A stretch of DNA of 64,000 bases, from NCBI GenBank assembly GCA_964487545.1, contig CAZARI010000010.1, positions 18,022-82,021 of the forward strand, written 5' to 3'. The position numbers and the translations under genes are program-made. Within the stretch, counting starts at the first letter, position 1. The number at the start of each line of letters is the position of its first letter. This document shows, piece by piece, positions 46,501 through 54,316 of the stretch. Under the pieces are notes generated by a model. It saw only the letters and a program-made list of their open reading frames with translations, was not told the DNA's origin and did no database searches. This DNA comes from SKUL01 sp964487545 (GTDB lineage: Bacteria; Bacteroidota; Bacteroidia; Flavobacteriales_D; SKUL01).

Positions 46501-46608
46501 AATAAAACACTTGATACGGAGCAGTTCAATGTGCTGGTAATCTGGTTGTTTAACGTTGTGCTGTATGTTGCACTTTATTTTAGAATATTCGAAAAACGGC
46601 AGCGTTAG
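43588..46608 (+). CDS. ABCG-like half transporter with TerB-like N-terminal region
   Basis: A 1006-residue protein. Residues 1-150 are helical and resemble TerB-like tellurite/stress domains (VLIRLSEFVHKGGQISFRES); 150-250 are a beta-rich stretch. A full ABC ATPase follows: Walker A at 279-287 (GASGAGKST), signature ISGGQRKRLNIAL and Walker B LFVDEPTSGLSS of the ABCG (white) type. From about 560 five membrane segments are present (LIIALLEAPVLAIIIGFF, FLFMIIVVALFVGM), then a long soluble region (about 770-980) and a last segment at the C-terminus. It probably dimerises and exports a lipid-like or drug substrate, which is unknown. Confidence 0.88.
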   Translation: MNESVLRALLRLFALITQNTDDSTRPLAIGQVKAYLQHKIDASLIPTYLSIFEEDLQTFSRPPKKDGKNSAKKASTLGSVKVIMACEKINENLAHYEKITVLIRLSEFVHKGGQISFRESNFLETLARIFNIEVTIFELIQHFVFNEEVNHPSLIYAGAGNDTGNWFIRDDLPGKIIALLLPGSSQTFVKYTGLEKLRINQLQMVPQTIYVFNEGGVITGKKSAPVYHSDLQLIYYQPHFEQNIILRAENITFVFPGGNIGLHPFNLEQHSGKMVGIMGASGAGKSTLLNILNGNLTPDSGRLSINGIPVHNKKAKQLIGYVPQDDLLIEELTVFENLYYNGLLCLPGLSEKELRSRIDGLLHRIDLYEISGLRVGSVLDKRISGGQRKRLNIALELLREPAVLFVDEPTSGLSSQDSELVMRWLKQLTLKGQLIFTVIHQPSGHIYRLLDHLILLDKGGYPVYSGRAMEAPAWFRKKAGYVSRPGEEQAFEPHVDPDEMLRIIEARQVNEFGQIISDRVKSPQQWYDLFKAEQEDTASAVAIVQPVESPAERYQVPSRWTQFKVYLKRNLLSKIRNRSFLIIALLEAPVLAIIIGFFTRYAAGTEQNPEAYLLYYNKNLPAFLFMIIVVALFVGMQISAEEIIRDRKILKRESFLNLSWLSYLNSKVVYLMSLSAIQTILLVFIGNLMLGIDGMYGYFFAILFPTFVFANLVGLNISMAFSSVVTIYILVPFLVVPQLLLSGVIVDFDTLQDPKKQGKTTPVIADIMVARWAYEAMAVAQFKHNDYQRHFFDTEQTKHEALYQFSFRIPELNNLNDQCLRWISDSTGTPWLNNSLHLLQTEVEKTNQLFALKFDRVSEIHPQHYTPLTAGLLTAWLNEMERQYRRIWRNADDKINEISEALAAQLDLEDLLPLKEAYHNKKLEEHLKNDHELQKIRVVDDVLIRKTDYIYKIPESYWGRAHFYAPVKFVGNKTLDTEQFNVLVIWLFNVVLYVALYFRIFEKRQR

Positions 46609-46613
46609 ACTCT

Positions 46614-47012
46614 TTAGTTCACCGCACAGTTCGGATCATATCCACTGCGTTTGCGCATTTTACGCAGGTCTTTCAGGGCTTTCTTCGCGTTTCGCTCCAA
46701 TTCTTTTTTGCTTTTAATCCACGGGGATACTTTGATTACTTCGCTGTATAAATCGCGGGCTTCATCCGCTCTATCCAAATCCTGTAGATAAACCACCTCC
46801 AGCATCAAACCTTGGGCTTTGTTCACTACGCTATTGTGTTCCTGGCTTCGTTTCACCACTGCCAATGCAGAATCTGTGTAACAATAGCGGGCCAACGTTA
46901 CCGAATCCACATTGTATTGACCCACCATCGATTTCATGATGGATCCGCGACAACCCGCCATCAGTAATATCATCGTCACTCCTACTGCCCAAACTGTCGC
47001 GCTTTTCATCAT
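46614..47012 (-). CDS. Small lipoprotein of unknown function
   Basis: A 132-residue protein with a lipoprotein signal peptide (VWAVGVTMILLMAGC, lipobox cysteine 21). The rest is helical and highly charged, with a repeat-like pattern similar to a single TPR hairpin (YLQDLDRADEARDLYSEVIK), and a basic tail (KKALKDLRKMRKRSG). ATG 47012 or the next ATG at 47009 gives the signal; upstream codons do not. It converges with the ABC transporter gene (5 bp between stops). Function unknown. Confidence 0.65.
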   Translation of the reverse strand: MMKSATVWAVGVTMILLMAGCRGSIMKSMVGQYNVDSVTLARYCYTDSALAVVKRSQEHNSVVNKAQGLMLEVVYLQDLDRADEARDLYSEVIKVSPWIKSKKELERNAKKALKDLRKMRKRSGYDPNCAVN

Positions 47013-47136
47013 CTGTATAGTTTTGGGCGAAATTAAACATACCCATCCAATTGATGGCATTTTATATTTTATTCCGTACTTTATCAGTGCGTTGAGTTAA
47101 GCCGATTCAAGTGTATCAACAATTCGGTAGAACTAC

Positions 47137-47144
47137 TATTTTTG
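47137..47144 (+). promoter_or_regulatory. Promoter -7 element for acyl-CoA dehydrogenase gene
   Basis: TATTTTTG (TAnnTTTG), 30 bases before ATG 47175. Confidence 0.5.
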
Positions 47145-47174
47145 CCATCCTGAATAAGTAAAATAAAAGCAACT

Positions 47175-48320
47175 ATGTACCTGAATCCAGAACGAAGAGA
47201 GAACCTGAAATTTATCGAACAAAGTGCACGCGATTTTGCCAATCAGCACATCCGCCCCAAGATGATGGAGTGGGATGAAAAACAAGAATTTCCGGTTGAT
47301 GTATTTAAAGATATGGGTGCACAGGGCTTTTTGGGCGTTCTTGTGCCCGAAGAATATGGCGGTGCAGAGATGGGCTATCAAGAATACATTTCGATTATTG
47401 TTGAAATTTCAAAAGTGTGTGGTTCTATCGGATTGTCGGTAGCTGCGCACAACTCGCTTTGCACTGGACATATTTTGCAGTTTGGAACCGAAGAGCAAAA
47501 AAGAAAATGGCTTCCAAAACTCGCAACTGGAGAATGGATTGGCGCCTGGGGATTAACCGAAACGGGCACAGGTTCAGATGCCGGAGGAATGAACACCACT
47601 GCCGTTAAAGATGGTGATTATTACGTGCTCAACGGGTCAAAAAACTTCATCACCCACGCCATCAGCGGAGAAATTGCTGTGGTGATCGTTCGCACAGGCG
47701 AAAAAGGTGACTCTCGGGGAATGACTGCTTTTGTGATTGAAAAAGGCACCGAAGGATTTTCAGGCGGAAAAAAAGAAGACAAGCTGGGAATGCGCGCCTC
47801 TGAAACGGCTGGATTGTTTTTCGACAACTGTCGGGTGCATAAGGATAATATACTTGGAGAAGTAGGTGAAGGATTTATTCAGGCGTTGAAAGTGCTCGAC
47901 GGCGGACGCATTTCTATTGCGGCGCTATCGATCGGTATTGCTGCTGGAGCGTACGAAGCCGCACTCAAATATTCCAAAGAACGCGAGCAATTCGGACAGC
48001 CCATTTCGCAGTTTCAAGCCATTGCGTTTAAACTTGCCGACATGGCCACGAAAATTGAAGCTTCAGAGCTACTGACCCGTCAAGCGGCTTGGATGAAGGA
48101 AGAAGGTATGCCCATGACAAAAGAATCTGCCATGGCCAAATACTACGCATCGGAAGCAGCGGTTTGGATTGCCAATGAGGGCGTTCAGGTTCACGGTGGA
48201 TACGGATACACCAAAGAATATCCGGCAGAGAAATATTACCGCGACGCCAAGTTGTGCACCATTGGTGAAGGCACCTCTGAGATTCAAAAGCTGGTTATTT
48301 CCCGGCATATTTTGAAATAG
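47175..48320 (+). CDS. Acyl-CoA dehydrogenase
   Basis: A 381-residue FAD enzyme oxidising acyl-CoA to trans-2-enoyl-CoA. Short/medium-chain family signatures are visible: LGVLVPEEYGGAEMGYQEY, GLTETGTGSDAGGMNTTAV, KNFITHAISGEIAVV, REQFGQPISQFQAIAFKLAD and the C-terminal HGGYGYTKEYPAEKYYRDAK. The catalytic glutamate lies in IGEGTSEIQKLVISRHIL. Length and these motifs point to the butyryl- or branched-chain-CoA dehydrogenase group. The substrate chain is not determined. It is monocistronic, or followed 63 bp later by a small membrane-protein gene. Confidence 0.95.
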   Translation: MYLNPERRENLKFIEQSARDFANQHIRPKMMEWDEKQEFPVDVFKDMGAQGFLGVLVPEEYGGAEMGYQEYISIIVEISKVCGSIGLSVAAHNSLCTGHILQFGTEEQKRKWLPKLATGEWIGAWGLTETGTGSDAGGMNTTAVKDGDYYVLNGSKNFITHAISGEIAVVIVRTGEKGDSRGMTAFVIEKGTEGFSGGKKEDKLGMRASETAGLFFDNCRVHKDNILGEVGEGFIQALKVLDGGRISIAALSIGIAAGAYEAALKYSKEREQFGQPISQFQAIAFKLADMATKIEASELLTRQAAWMKEEGMPMTKESAMAKYYASEAAVWIANEGVQVHGGYGYTKEYPAEKYYRDAKLCTIGEGTSEIQKLVISRHILK

Positions 48321-48383
48321 TCGGAATCCGACATCAAAAATCAAGTCAATTTCATACCTTCATTGAAACCAAACAAATGAGAT

Positions 48384-48707
48384 ATGAAAAGAGTGAAACG
48401 TTTTGGAGTCTTTCAAACGGCTAAAGTGGCCGGTGTTATTTATTTCCTTTTATCTCTGGTATTTATCATTCCGGTATGGTTGTTCAGTCAAGCATTTAGT
48501 GCGGTAATACCCGAAGATTTTGGCTTTTCTGGTGGAATATTGCTCTTTCTTCCTTTTTTGTATGGTGCGGCTGGTTTCATATCTGTAGCCATTATTTGCG
48601 CCATTTACAATTTGGTGGCCGGTTGGATTGGCGGTATTGAGGTGGAGATTGAAGATGCCGAAACCGAAGCCGGAACCTATGCCCGCACTTCTGCTCCACA
48701 CATGTAA
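48384..48707 (+). CDS. Small two-to-three-segment membrane protein (DUF3566-like)
   Basis: A 107-residue protein with two long hydrophobic segments (VIYFLLSLVFIIPVWLF and ILLFLPFLYGAAGFISVAII). It ends in the motif AIYNLVAGWIGGIEVEIEDAE, resembling the C-terminal signature of DUF3566-type membrane proteins (NLVA..GG.E). Start MKRVKRFGVFQTAKVAG. Function unknown. It converges with the disrupted tryptophan-rich gene (14 bp between stops). Confidence 0.6.
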   Translation: MKRVKRFGVFQTAKVAGVIYFLLSLVFIIPVWLFSQAFSAVIPEDFGFSGGILLFLPFLYGAAGFISVAIICAIYNLVAGWIGGIEVEIEDAETEAGTYARTSAPHM

Positions 48708-48721
48708 CAATCCTGATCTTT

Positions 48722-49516
48722 TTAAAACTCCCCCCTTTTGAGTTTCAGTAGCGGGTTGTAATGCCTGTTCTTATAGCTGTGGTATAAAATGAAAATGACC
48801 AGTATCACTGCGGCAACAATAGATGCCAAACTTACGGTAGGGAAATCGTGTTGGTTTTTATCAGCAATCCCCACAAAAGTCCATATTCCTACCGCGGCAG
48901 ATTCACGAAGGTTGCGTTTAAAAATGAGCAGTGAGAAGACCGCTGTTGCCAGCAGAATAACAATGATGGTCCAAATTTCTGGTGTTAATAGCCGCTCGTC
49001 CCAACCGGTGGAAACCATAAAAGACGAAATGTTGGCCAATGTGGCCGCGATGATCCAACCAAGATAAATGGCAAATGGCCACCACACCAATATGATGATC
49101 CGAACCGGAGCATCCCACACTTCGAGTTGCAGCCGAGACATGATCTGAATCAATGCCATCAGCAGCGCTATTATGGTTAATGCAGCCAAACCAGGCAACT
49201 CGTGCAACCAGAGAATAATCCATAAAACACTCAGCAAATTGGCTGTAATAAACCATCCGCTCAACTGGGTAATAAAGTCATCAAAACGCTTGGTCAGCAC
49301 GACATACCACTAAAAAATGACATGGGCAGTAAGTGAAAAATATATTACGCCCCAGATGGAGAAAGTGTAGCCCGGCGGCGTAAATATGGATTCGAATTTT
49401 GTGCTGACTTCACCTATAGTCTGCCCGTTGATTATTCCAGATTGTGCCAACACACTTGCTGCGATGGCTATCAGCAATGAAAATGTATTGAAAGTTGCAA
49501 AACCTTGTTTGGTCAT
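48722..49516 (-). pseudogene. TspO-like tryptophan-rich membrane protein gene with in-frame amber stop
   Basis: A single frame of 264 codons runs from ATG 49516 to the stop at 48722 but is interrupted by TAG at 49310-49312. Both halves read as one membrane protein: the N-terminal FTPPGYTFSIWGVIYF box of tryptophan-rich (TspO/MBR-like) proteins continues after the stop with WYVVLTKRFDDFITQLSGWF and at least five hydrophobic segments. The frame is unchanged, so a single C-to-T change (CAG to TAG) explains it. It is either a nonsense mutant, an assembly error, or a readthrough or recoded codon. If intact it would bind porphyrin or sense light or redox, by family analogy. Confidence 0.8.
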
Positions 49517-49601
49517 TCGGCGATGTTGAGAAGCTATTAACCTGTTGAAGAGGGGAAATGTTCATCCCCGAAGTTTCGAATCAAAACACCAGCGTTGCCA
49601 A

Positions 49602-50327
49602 TTAACCGATTTTAATCTTTCTCAATCTTTTCAGCACGAAAGCTTCCAAACGTGAAAAGTCTGATTGGTTGATTGTGCGTGCCGTAACTAAATAAGTTTC
49701 ATCAGTGGTGTGCGCAACATTTACGGGGTGCAATACGGCTGTCCACGGACAGAAATACACCAGCTCGGTGATCACTTCTTTTACTTTATGCGGATTGTTT
49801 GACGCGACATGAACTTCGAACGATTGTGCCATTAATTTTTGCTGATCTGTTCGTTGAACCACCACATCGTTGGTTACGCGGCTATAGGGCAAATATGTGA
49901 TATACCCTTCTGTGCTTTGCAAACCAATTGATTGAAAATAAAAGCCTTCTACCTTACCTGAGCCTTCTGCAGTTTGCAGAATATCTCCCCTTTCTATGCG
50001 CTGTTCAAGCCGGAGAAATATTCCGGTGAAAAACTCCATCCAATTTCGCCATCCAAACACCATCACCACTGCGAGAATGGTTAGCGTTACAATAAAGTTA
50101 GATTTAATGAGATGATACATCGCCCAACTGCCATATATCAGCCAAATCAAAGTAATGGCCCTAAACTCCCAACGGCGGATCAGCGATAGTTGAAAATCAT
50201 CTTTGACCAGTGCAAATACGTATCGCTGTACAATTCTAACCACAACAAACACCACTGCTCCAATCAGCAGCAACCAAAAAACTTTGTAGAACGGGTTGTT
50301 CTCGATCATATCGAACATTGTATTCAT
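49602..50327 (-). CDS. Small MscS-like mechanosensitive channel
   Basis: A 241-residue protein. Three membrane segments (about 12-33, 54-74, 76-95), the last with VVMVFGWRNW, are followed by an MscS-type beta domain. There, RIERGDILQTAEGSGKVEGF and IGLQSTEGYITYLPYSRVTN correspond to the G-D-x-V... and IPNGKL elements; the PYSR variation in the last is notable. A helical-rich C-terminal part follows (VKEVITELVYFC). The pore-lining third helix is recognisable, but the cytoplasmic vestibule is short. It overlaps the 981-aa P-loop gene by one base (TGATG), so the two are translationally coupled. Whether it conducts ions is not shown; inference only. Confidence 0.75.
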   Translation of the reverse strand: MNTMFDMIENNPFYKVFWLLLIGAVVFVVVRIVQRYVFALVKDDFQLSLIRRWEFRAITLIWLIYGSWAMYHLIKSNFIVTLTILAVVMVFGWRNWMEFFTGIFLRLEQRIERGDILQTAEGSGKVEGFYFQSIGLQSTEGYITYLPYSRVTNDVVVQRTDQQKLMAQSFEVHVASNNPHKVKEVITELVYFCPWTAVLHPVNVAHTTDETYLVTARTINQSDFSRLEAFVLKRLRKIKIG

Positions 50328-53272
50328 CAGATCAGATTCTTTTCGTTAAACCATTTTTCAATATAGGGCCGGCACAAGCTGTTCAAGGTATAACAATGGC
50401 GACTGGTTTCTTCAATCACACCAAAACGAATCAGTGCGGAAAGATTTTGTTTGAGCCACTGCGGATCTTCGTCTTCAAATATCAACTTTAGCCGATTAAA
50501 ACCGATGCTCCGATGCAGAAAGAGCTGATAAATCAGCACCTTCCAATCATTGTTCGAAATATTTGGAAATGAATCAAGTGTGCAATTGTCGATTACAATG
50601 GTCTCTTCTTTTACCGATTTAATGCTCAGCAACCATAGTCGCAATGCCAGTCCGATATTTCCATTCGATTTTTTATAGAACCGCTTAAAAAGTGCTTCCC
50701 AATGCTTACCATGAATACCGTCCGATTTTTTCCCGGCATATTCAAGTTTCATTCCGCCGGTGGTATGACGAAGCCAGATAATTTCGCGCATTTCGTCGAG
50801 CGTTGCCGGTGCTATTACAATGGTGCTGGCCAAGTAGTTATCGATTGTGCCGGCTTTTGATATCAATCGGAAAGTAAAGCTATTGCAGGCGAGTAGAAAA
50901 TAAAATTTTCGGCCAAAGCGGTCTATGATTTGTGTCAGGGCTTTTAGGGCTTCATCCCCATTTTCGTATTTCAGCCACCACTGCTCCAGATCGTGAAAAA
51001 TAAAAACAGCTCCCGGCTCGAGCGATGCCAAGGTGCTGTACACATTTCCACGTTTTTTACCAACTTGTTCGATGATGGCTTTATGCAAATCCGATTCGCG
51101 GTGTGATCCCCCCGGAGGAGCCGGAACCTGATACACTTTTCCGGAGATGAGCTGGGTAGCAATATAATTCGTTAGAAAGGTAATTCCCGTCATTGCGTCG
51201 CCCGTTATGACCAGTGCGCCACCCGCTCCCCGCTCTATTCTGTCTACAACCTTTTTTGCCCGCGAAATTTCATTCTTGCGAATACGTACACCAGCGGCAT
51301 TACTTAAATGTTTTCCGCTAAAAAGTTGCTTGTAATAATAAGGGAGTTGCTGATCAATTTCAGGAGTCAACCGAAGCGACTCCATAAAATTTTGAATTCG
51401 TTCGCCATCGCTGAGCAATTTTTCGTGCTTCCTGTGATGACGGGCCACCACCACGTCATGTCGCCGACGAACGATAAACAATCCCAGTTTGCGCCACCGG
51501 TTTTTGAGGTGTCGCATCTTGCGCTCCATCCACTGGTTTACCGGTTTAGCTGCTTCTTCACGGCTAACGTATTGTTGCAACTGATCGGCCTGAATCACCA
51601 CGGCTTTCAGATCGAGAGAAGCCAAAGTGGCGTTTTGGTCGCTGGCCAATTGCTCGGCAAAATCTAATCGAATGGATTTTATCGAGGCTTTAATCTCTAT
51701 CAACTCCTTAGAAATTCTTTCAATTGTTTCGGCAATCACCTGTCGTTGTTGTTCTTCAGAGGCTATGTCCTGCGAATAAATAATCAGGTTTCCGTTGTTG
51801 ATTATTCGGCTGTTGATTTGTTTCACCTGCTGACTCAAATTCATTAATGCCTGCTGGTGATTCTGGGTGAAGTTGGTTTTAACGAGGTAATCAGCGATCC
51901 GACTGAGCGCAATGGTATGGGAAGGAAGCATCGCAGTATAAACGGTCGGTGGACTGCTGTCTTCTATTTTCAGCAAATCGAAAGATTCGGGAAGTACTTG
52001 TGACACCAAATCAGTGGTGTTTTCGAGTTTGCTAATCATTGCCTCGGCACCCAGATAGAGCTGTTCGTTGAGCCCTGCACTAGTAGCCACTTCTGGGAGC
52101 TCATTCTGTTTAAGGGTCTCCTTTATTTGGTGGAGTGTTTTTTCCAGCAAACTGAGATTTTCTTCTACTGGATTAAAGAACTCACGCTCTACTGCAATTC
52201 CCGAATGGATTGCGAGTCGGTAGACAGTAAGCGACAACCGCGTAAACCACAATTCAGCGCGCAACTGGTTGTAAAATGCCGTTTGATTGTGAAGCCACGT
52301 CGTTGAAAATTGTTTTAAACGGGCATTCAGTTCATCCAGGGCTTTGTGATTTACGTGACGCTCTCTGTATCGCAATATTTCGGAAGCGCCCGGTGTCAGT
52401 GCCATGGTACCTGCTTCCTGTATGGTGGCCTTTACCACAGCAGTAACGGCTCGTTTAAAATCGTGAGCAAGTGCCGCAGTTTGTTGTTTAAAGTGGCTGA
52501 TTATTCCGGTAAACTCACTGATTTGTTGATCAATAATTTCTGACTGTTCGGATGGGCTGCTTTTATCAATAGAAATAACCAGTGATTTCAGCTTGCGGCT
52601 CAATTCTTTACGTAAATCATTATTAATTTGGTGATTGCCTTTTACAAATTCACCCAATTGCGAATGAAATGCAGGTTTTATTGCTACTGAAAAATAGTGG
52701 TGCGCAACTTGGCGAACCGGAACTTCCGTTTTCACCTTCTTTCTTCCGAGCAAAAACAACCGACGCTTGTTCTTGTATTTACGAACAACTTTATCGTCGT
52801 CCGGCTGGACATTAAGCTGCTTTGCAGAAATGACATACTCTACCTGTTGCGGAGTGCCCTTTTCTGCCTGGTTTCGTGCTGCGCGCCAGAGGTCCAGTGC
52901 ATCGGCTATGGGTAACTGCAAGTCTGCACCGCGTTCTTCTGTTTCCTTAATCAGTAAATCCAAACCAATGATGGTTCTGATTGCCGCATCGGCGACATGT
53001 GCGGGAGGAGCAATTTTAATTTGTTTCAGAAACTCAATAACCTTTTCTCCACACCGATCGACGAGTTGTTCATAGTGATTGACAATTGGTACCAAGCCGG
53101 TCTCGGTAAACCGATCAGTCGCCGTTAAGACCTGTAGCTCAAAATCTTTGAAGACCTTATTAATCATCTCTACTCCACCGGTTTTATTGTCGGGTAAGAC
53201 GACGTTTTTGTCCGATTGGCTTTCCGGCTTTTCTGGTTCCTGCACCTGTATATTTGTTTCTTCGTTTGGCAT
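50327..53272 (-). CDS. Large P-loop-like protein coupled to MscS-like channel (degenerate Walker A)
   Basis: A 981-residue protein, no signal peptide and no clear membrane segment. Residues 1-560 are mostly helical with long coiled-coil-like stretches (NHYEQLVDRCGEKVIEFLKQ, VAEREFFNPVEENLS-like blocks). A basic linker near 570-620 (KMRHLKNRWRKLGLF) leads to an ATPase-like domain (660-880). In it, Walker A is ITGDAMTGITFL (691-698, lysine replaced by Ile697) and the Walker B-like strand is VFIFHDLEQWW (Asp761, Glu763). A helical, winged-helix-like tail (HRSIGFNRLKLIFEDEDPQW ... FGVIEETSRHCYTLNS) resembles STAND/AAA proteins. The Walker A loss predicts weak or absent ATP hydrolysis. No family is recognised with confidence; function unknown. 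Confidence 0.65.
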   Translation of the reverse strand: MPNEETNIQVQEPEKPESQSDKNVVLPDNKTGGVEMINKVFKDFELQVLTATDRFTETGLVPIVNHYEQLVDRCGEKVIEFLKQIKIAPPAHVADAAIRTIIGLDLLIKETEERGADLQLPIADALDLWRAARNQAEKGTPQQVEYVISAKQLNVQPDDDKVVRKYKNKRRLFLLGRKKVKTEVPVRQVAHHYFSVAIKPAFHSQLGEFVKGNHQINNDLRKELSRKLKSLVISIDKSSPSEQSEIIDQQISEFTGIISHFKQQTAALAHDFKRAVTAVVKATIQEAGTMALTPGASEILRYRERHVNHKALDELNARLKQFSTTWLHNQTAFYNQLRAELWFTRLSLTVYRLAIHSGIAVEREFFNPVEENLSLLEKTLHQIKETLKQNELPEVATSAGLNEQLYLGAEAMISKLENTTDLVSQVLPESFDLLKIEDSSPPTVYTAMLPSHTIALSRIADYLVKTNFTQNHQQALMNLSQQVKQINSRIINNGNLIIYSQDIASEEQQRQVIAETIERISKELIEIKASIKSIRLDFAEQLASDQNATLASLDLKAVVIQADQLQQYVSREEAAKPVNQWMERKMRHLKNRWRKLGLFIVRRRHDVVVARHHRKHEKLLSDGERIQNFMESLRLTPEIDQQLPYYYKQLFSGKHLSNAAGVRIRKNEISRAKKVVDRIERGAGGALVITGDAMTGITFLTNYIATQLISGKVYQVPAPPGGSHRESDLHKAIIEQVGKKRGNVYSTLASLEPGAVFIFHDLEQWWLKYENGDEALKALTQIIDRFGRKFYFLLACNSFTFRLISKAGTIDNYLASTIVIAPATLDEMREIIWLRHTTGGMKLEYAGKKSDGIHGKHWEALFKRFYKKSNGNIGLALRLWLLSIKSVKEETIVIDNCTLDSFPNISNNDWKVLIYQLFLHRSIGFNRLKLIFEDEDPQWLKQNLSALIRFGVIEETSRHCYTLNSLCRPYIEKWFNEKNLI

Positions 53273-53289
53273 TAGCGCATCGCTATTTA

Positions 53290-53297
53290 CAAAGATA
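53290..53297 (-). promoter_or_regulatory. Promoter -7 element for the P-loop/MscS unit
   Basis: The minus strand reads TATCTTTG (TAnnTTTG), 17 bases upstream of the ATG at 53272. It implies a leader of about 11 nt and that the pair is an independent transcription unit. Confidence 0.5.
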
Positions 53298-53464
53298 TTG
53301 GAATTTGGCTAACCTGTTTACCGTCTATGTGATCATTGTGGTAAAATCAAACCAGCTCTTATGATTTGCAGTTAACATCAAGCAGAGAAGTTTGTAGTTA
53401 AGGCAGTGCAAGTAGGAAAAAAATCATAAATTTATATTATTAATCACGAAAACCGAACGAAATC

Positions 53465-53495
53465 TTTGTACATGAATACAATCATAGTAGTTTTG
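53465..53495 (+). promoter_or_regulatory. Consensus Bacteroidota promoter for yceI-like gene
   Basis: TTTG (53465-53468), 19-nt spacer, TAGTTTTG (53488-53495): a full TTTG-N19-TAnnTTTG match, ending 22 bases before the ATG at 53518. It is the best promoter in the window. Confidence 0.85.
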
Positions 53496-53517
53496 TATCA
53501 AACTTAAACACACAAAA

Positions 53518-54165
53518 ATGACTAAATCACCACTATTAATCAGCGCCTTTGCATTATGCATTGGATTTACTGCCTGCAGCGATTCGGGCAGCTCAACCAG
53601 CGAAACAACAGACAGAAACGAATCAGAAGTCAGTGCGGATGCCATTCCTTCAGGGGCATATTATGTAGACAAGGATAACAGTGTAGTTGAATGGCAAGGC
53701 ACCATGATTGGCGTATATAGCCATACTGGAACGGCAAACTTTCAGGATGGAAAACTCGCTGTTGTTGATGGAAAAATCACTGATGCTTCTTTCATCGTTG
53801 ACATGAACAGCCTGGTGGCCACTGACGAAAACTACAGTCCGGAAGAAGGCAATTCCAAAGAGAGACTGATCGAGCACTTGCAATCAGATGATTTCTTTTT
53901 GGTTAGCGAATATCCAGTTGCTGTGTTTGACCTGAACAATATTGATGGCAATACCGCAACGGGTACAATGACCATCCGAGGAACACAAGGTGATGTTACC
54001 GTAAATGACCTCAATGTTCACGCACACGAAGGAGAGTTGCACATTACCGGAGACCTTACCTTTGATCGTCAGCATTATGGAGTGGCCTTTACCCACCCAC
54101 TTCAGGAAATGGTTTTGGCTAATGATATTGAACTGAAAATTGACATTACTGCTACTCAGCAATAA
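53518..54165 (+). CDS. YceI family lipoprotein
   Basis: A 215-residue protein with a lipoprotein signal (MTKSPLLISAFALCIGFTAC, lipobox Cys20) and a Ser/Thr/Glu-rich linker. A YceI beta-barrel domain follows from about residue 45: YVDKDNSVVEWQGTMIGVYS, HTGTANFQDGKLAVVDGKIT, DASFIVDMNSLVATD, HLQSDDFFLVSEYPVAVFDL and DRQHYGVAF. The family binds polyisoprenoid or other long hydrophobic molecules in a barrel. It is probably membrane-anchored in the periplasm. It has its own consensus promoter and a strong terminator, so it is monocistronic. Confidence 0.92.
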   Translation: MTKSPLLISAFALCIGFTACSDSGSSTSETTDRNESEVSADAIPSGAYYVDKDNSVVEWQGTMIGVYSHTGTANFQDGKLAVVDGKITDASFIVDMNSLVATDENYSPEEGNSKERLIEHLQSDDFFLVSEYPVAVFDLNNIDGNTATGTMTIRGTQGDVTVNDLNVHAHEGELHITGDLTFDRQHYGVAFTHPLQEMVLANDIELKIDITATQQ

Positions 54166-54191
54166 CATTATCGCTTGAATACCGCATCTCG

Positions 54192-54219
54192 AAGGCCACC
54201 TATTTTGGTGGCCTTTTTG
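54192..54219 (+). terminator. Rho-independent terminator of yceI-like gene
   Basis: Nine-bp stem AAGGCCACC/GGTGGCCTT with a 6-base loop (TATTTT) and following T-run, 26 bp after the stop. Confidence 0.85.
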
Positions 54220-54280
54220 GTTGGATAAAATAGAAATGATTAAGTGTGCTGAACGCCAATATTTAACTGAATTAATTCCG

Positions 54281-54288
54281 TACCTTTG
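54281..54288 (+). promoter_or_regulatory. Promoter -7 element for ABC-F gene
   Basis: TACCTTTG (TAnnTTTG), 28 bases upstream of the TTG start at 54317. Confidence 0.5.
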
Positions 54289-54316
54289 CGGGCCTAAAAA
54301 AATTAAACTTTAAGCC

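Noticed and set aside
49300..49516. Frameshift at the tryptophan-rich gene
   Set aside because: The two halves are in the same frame with only a TAG between them, so it is a nonsense codon, not a frameshift.
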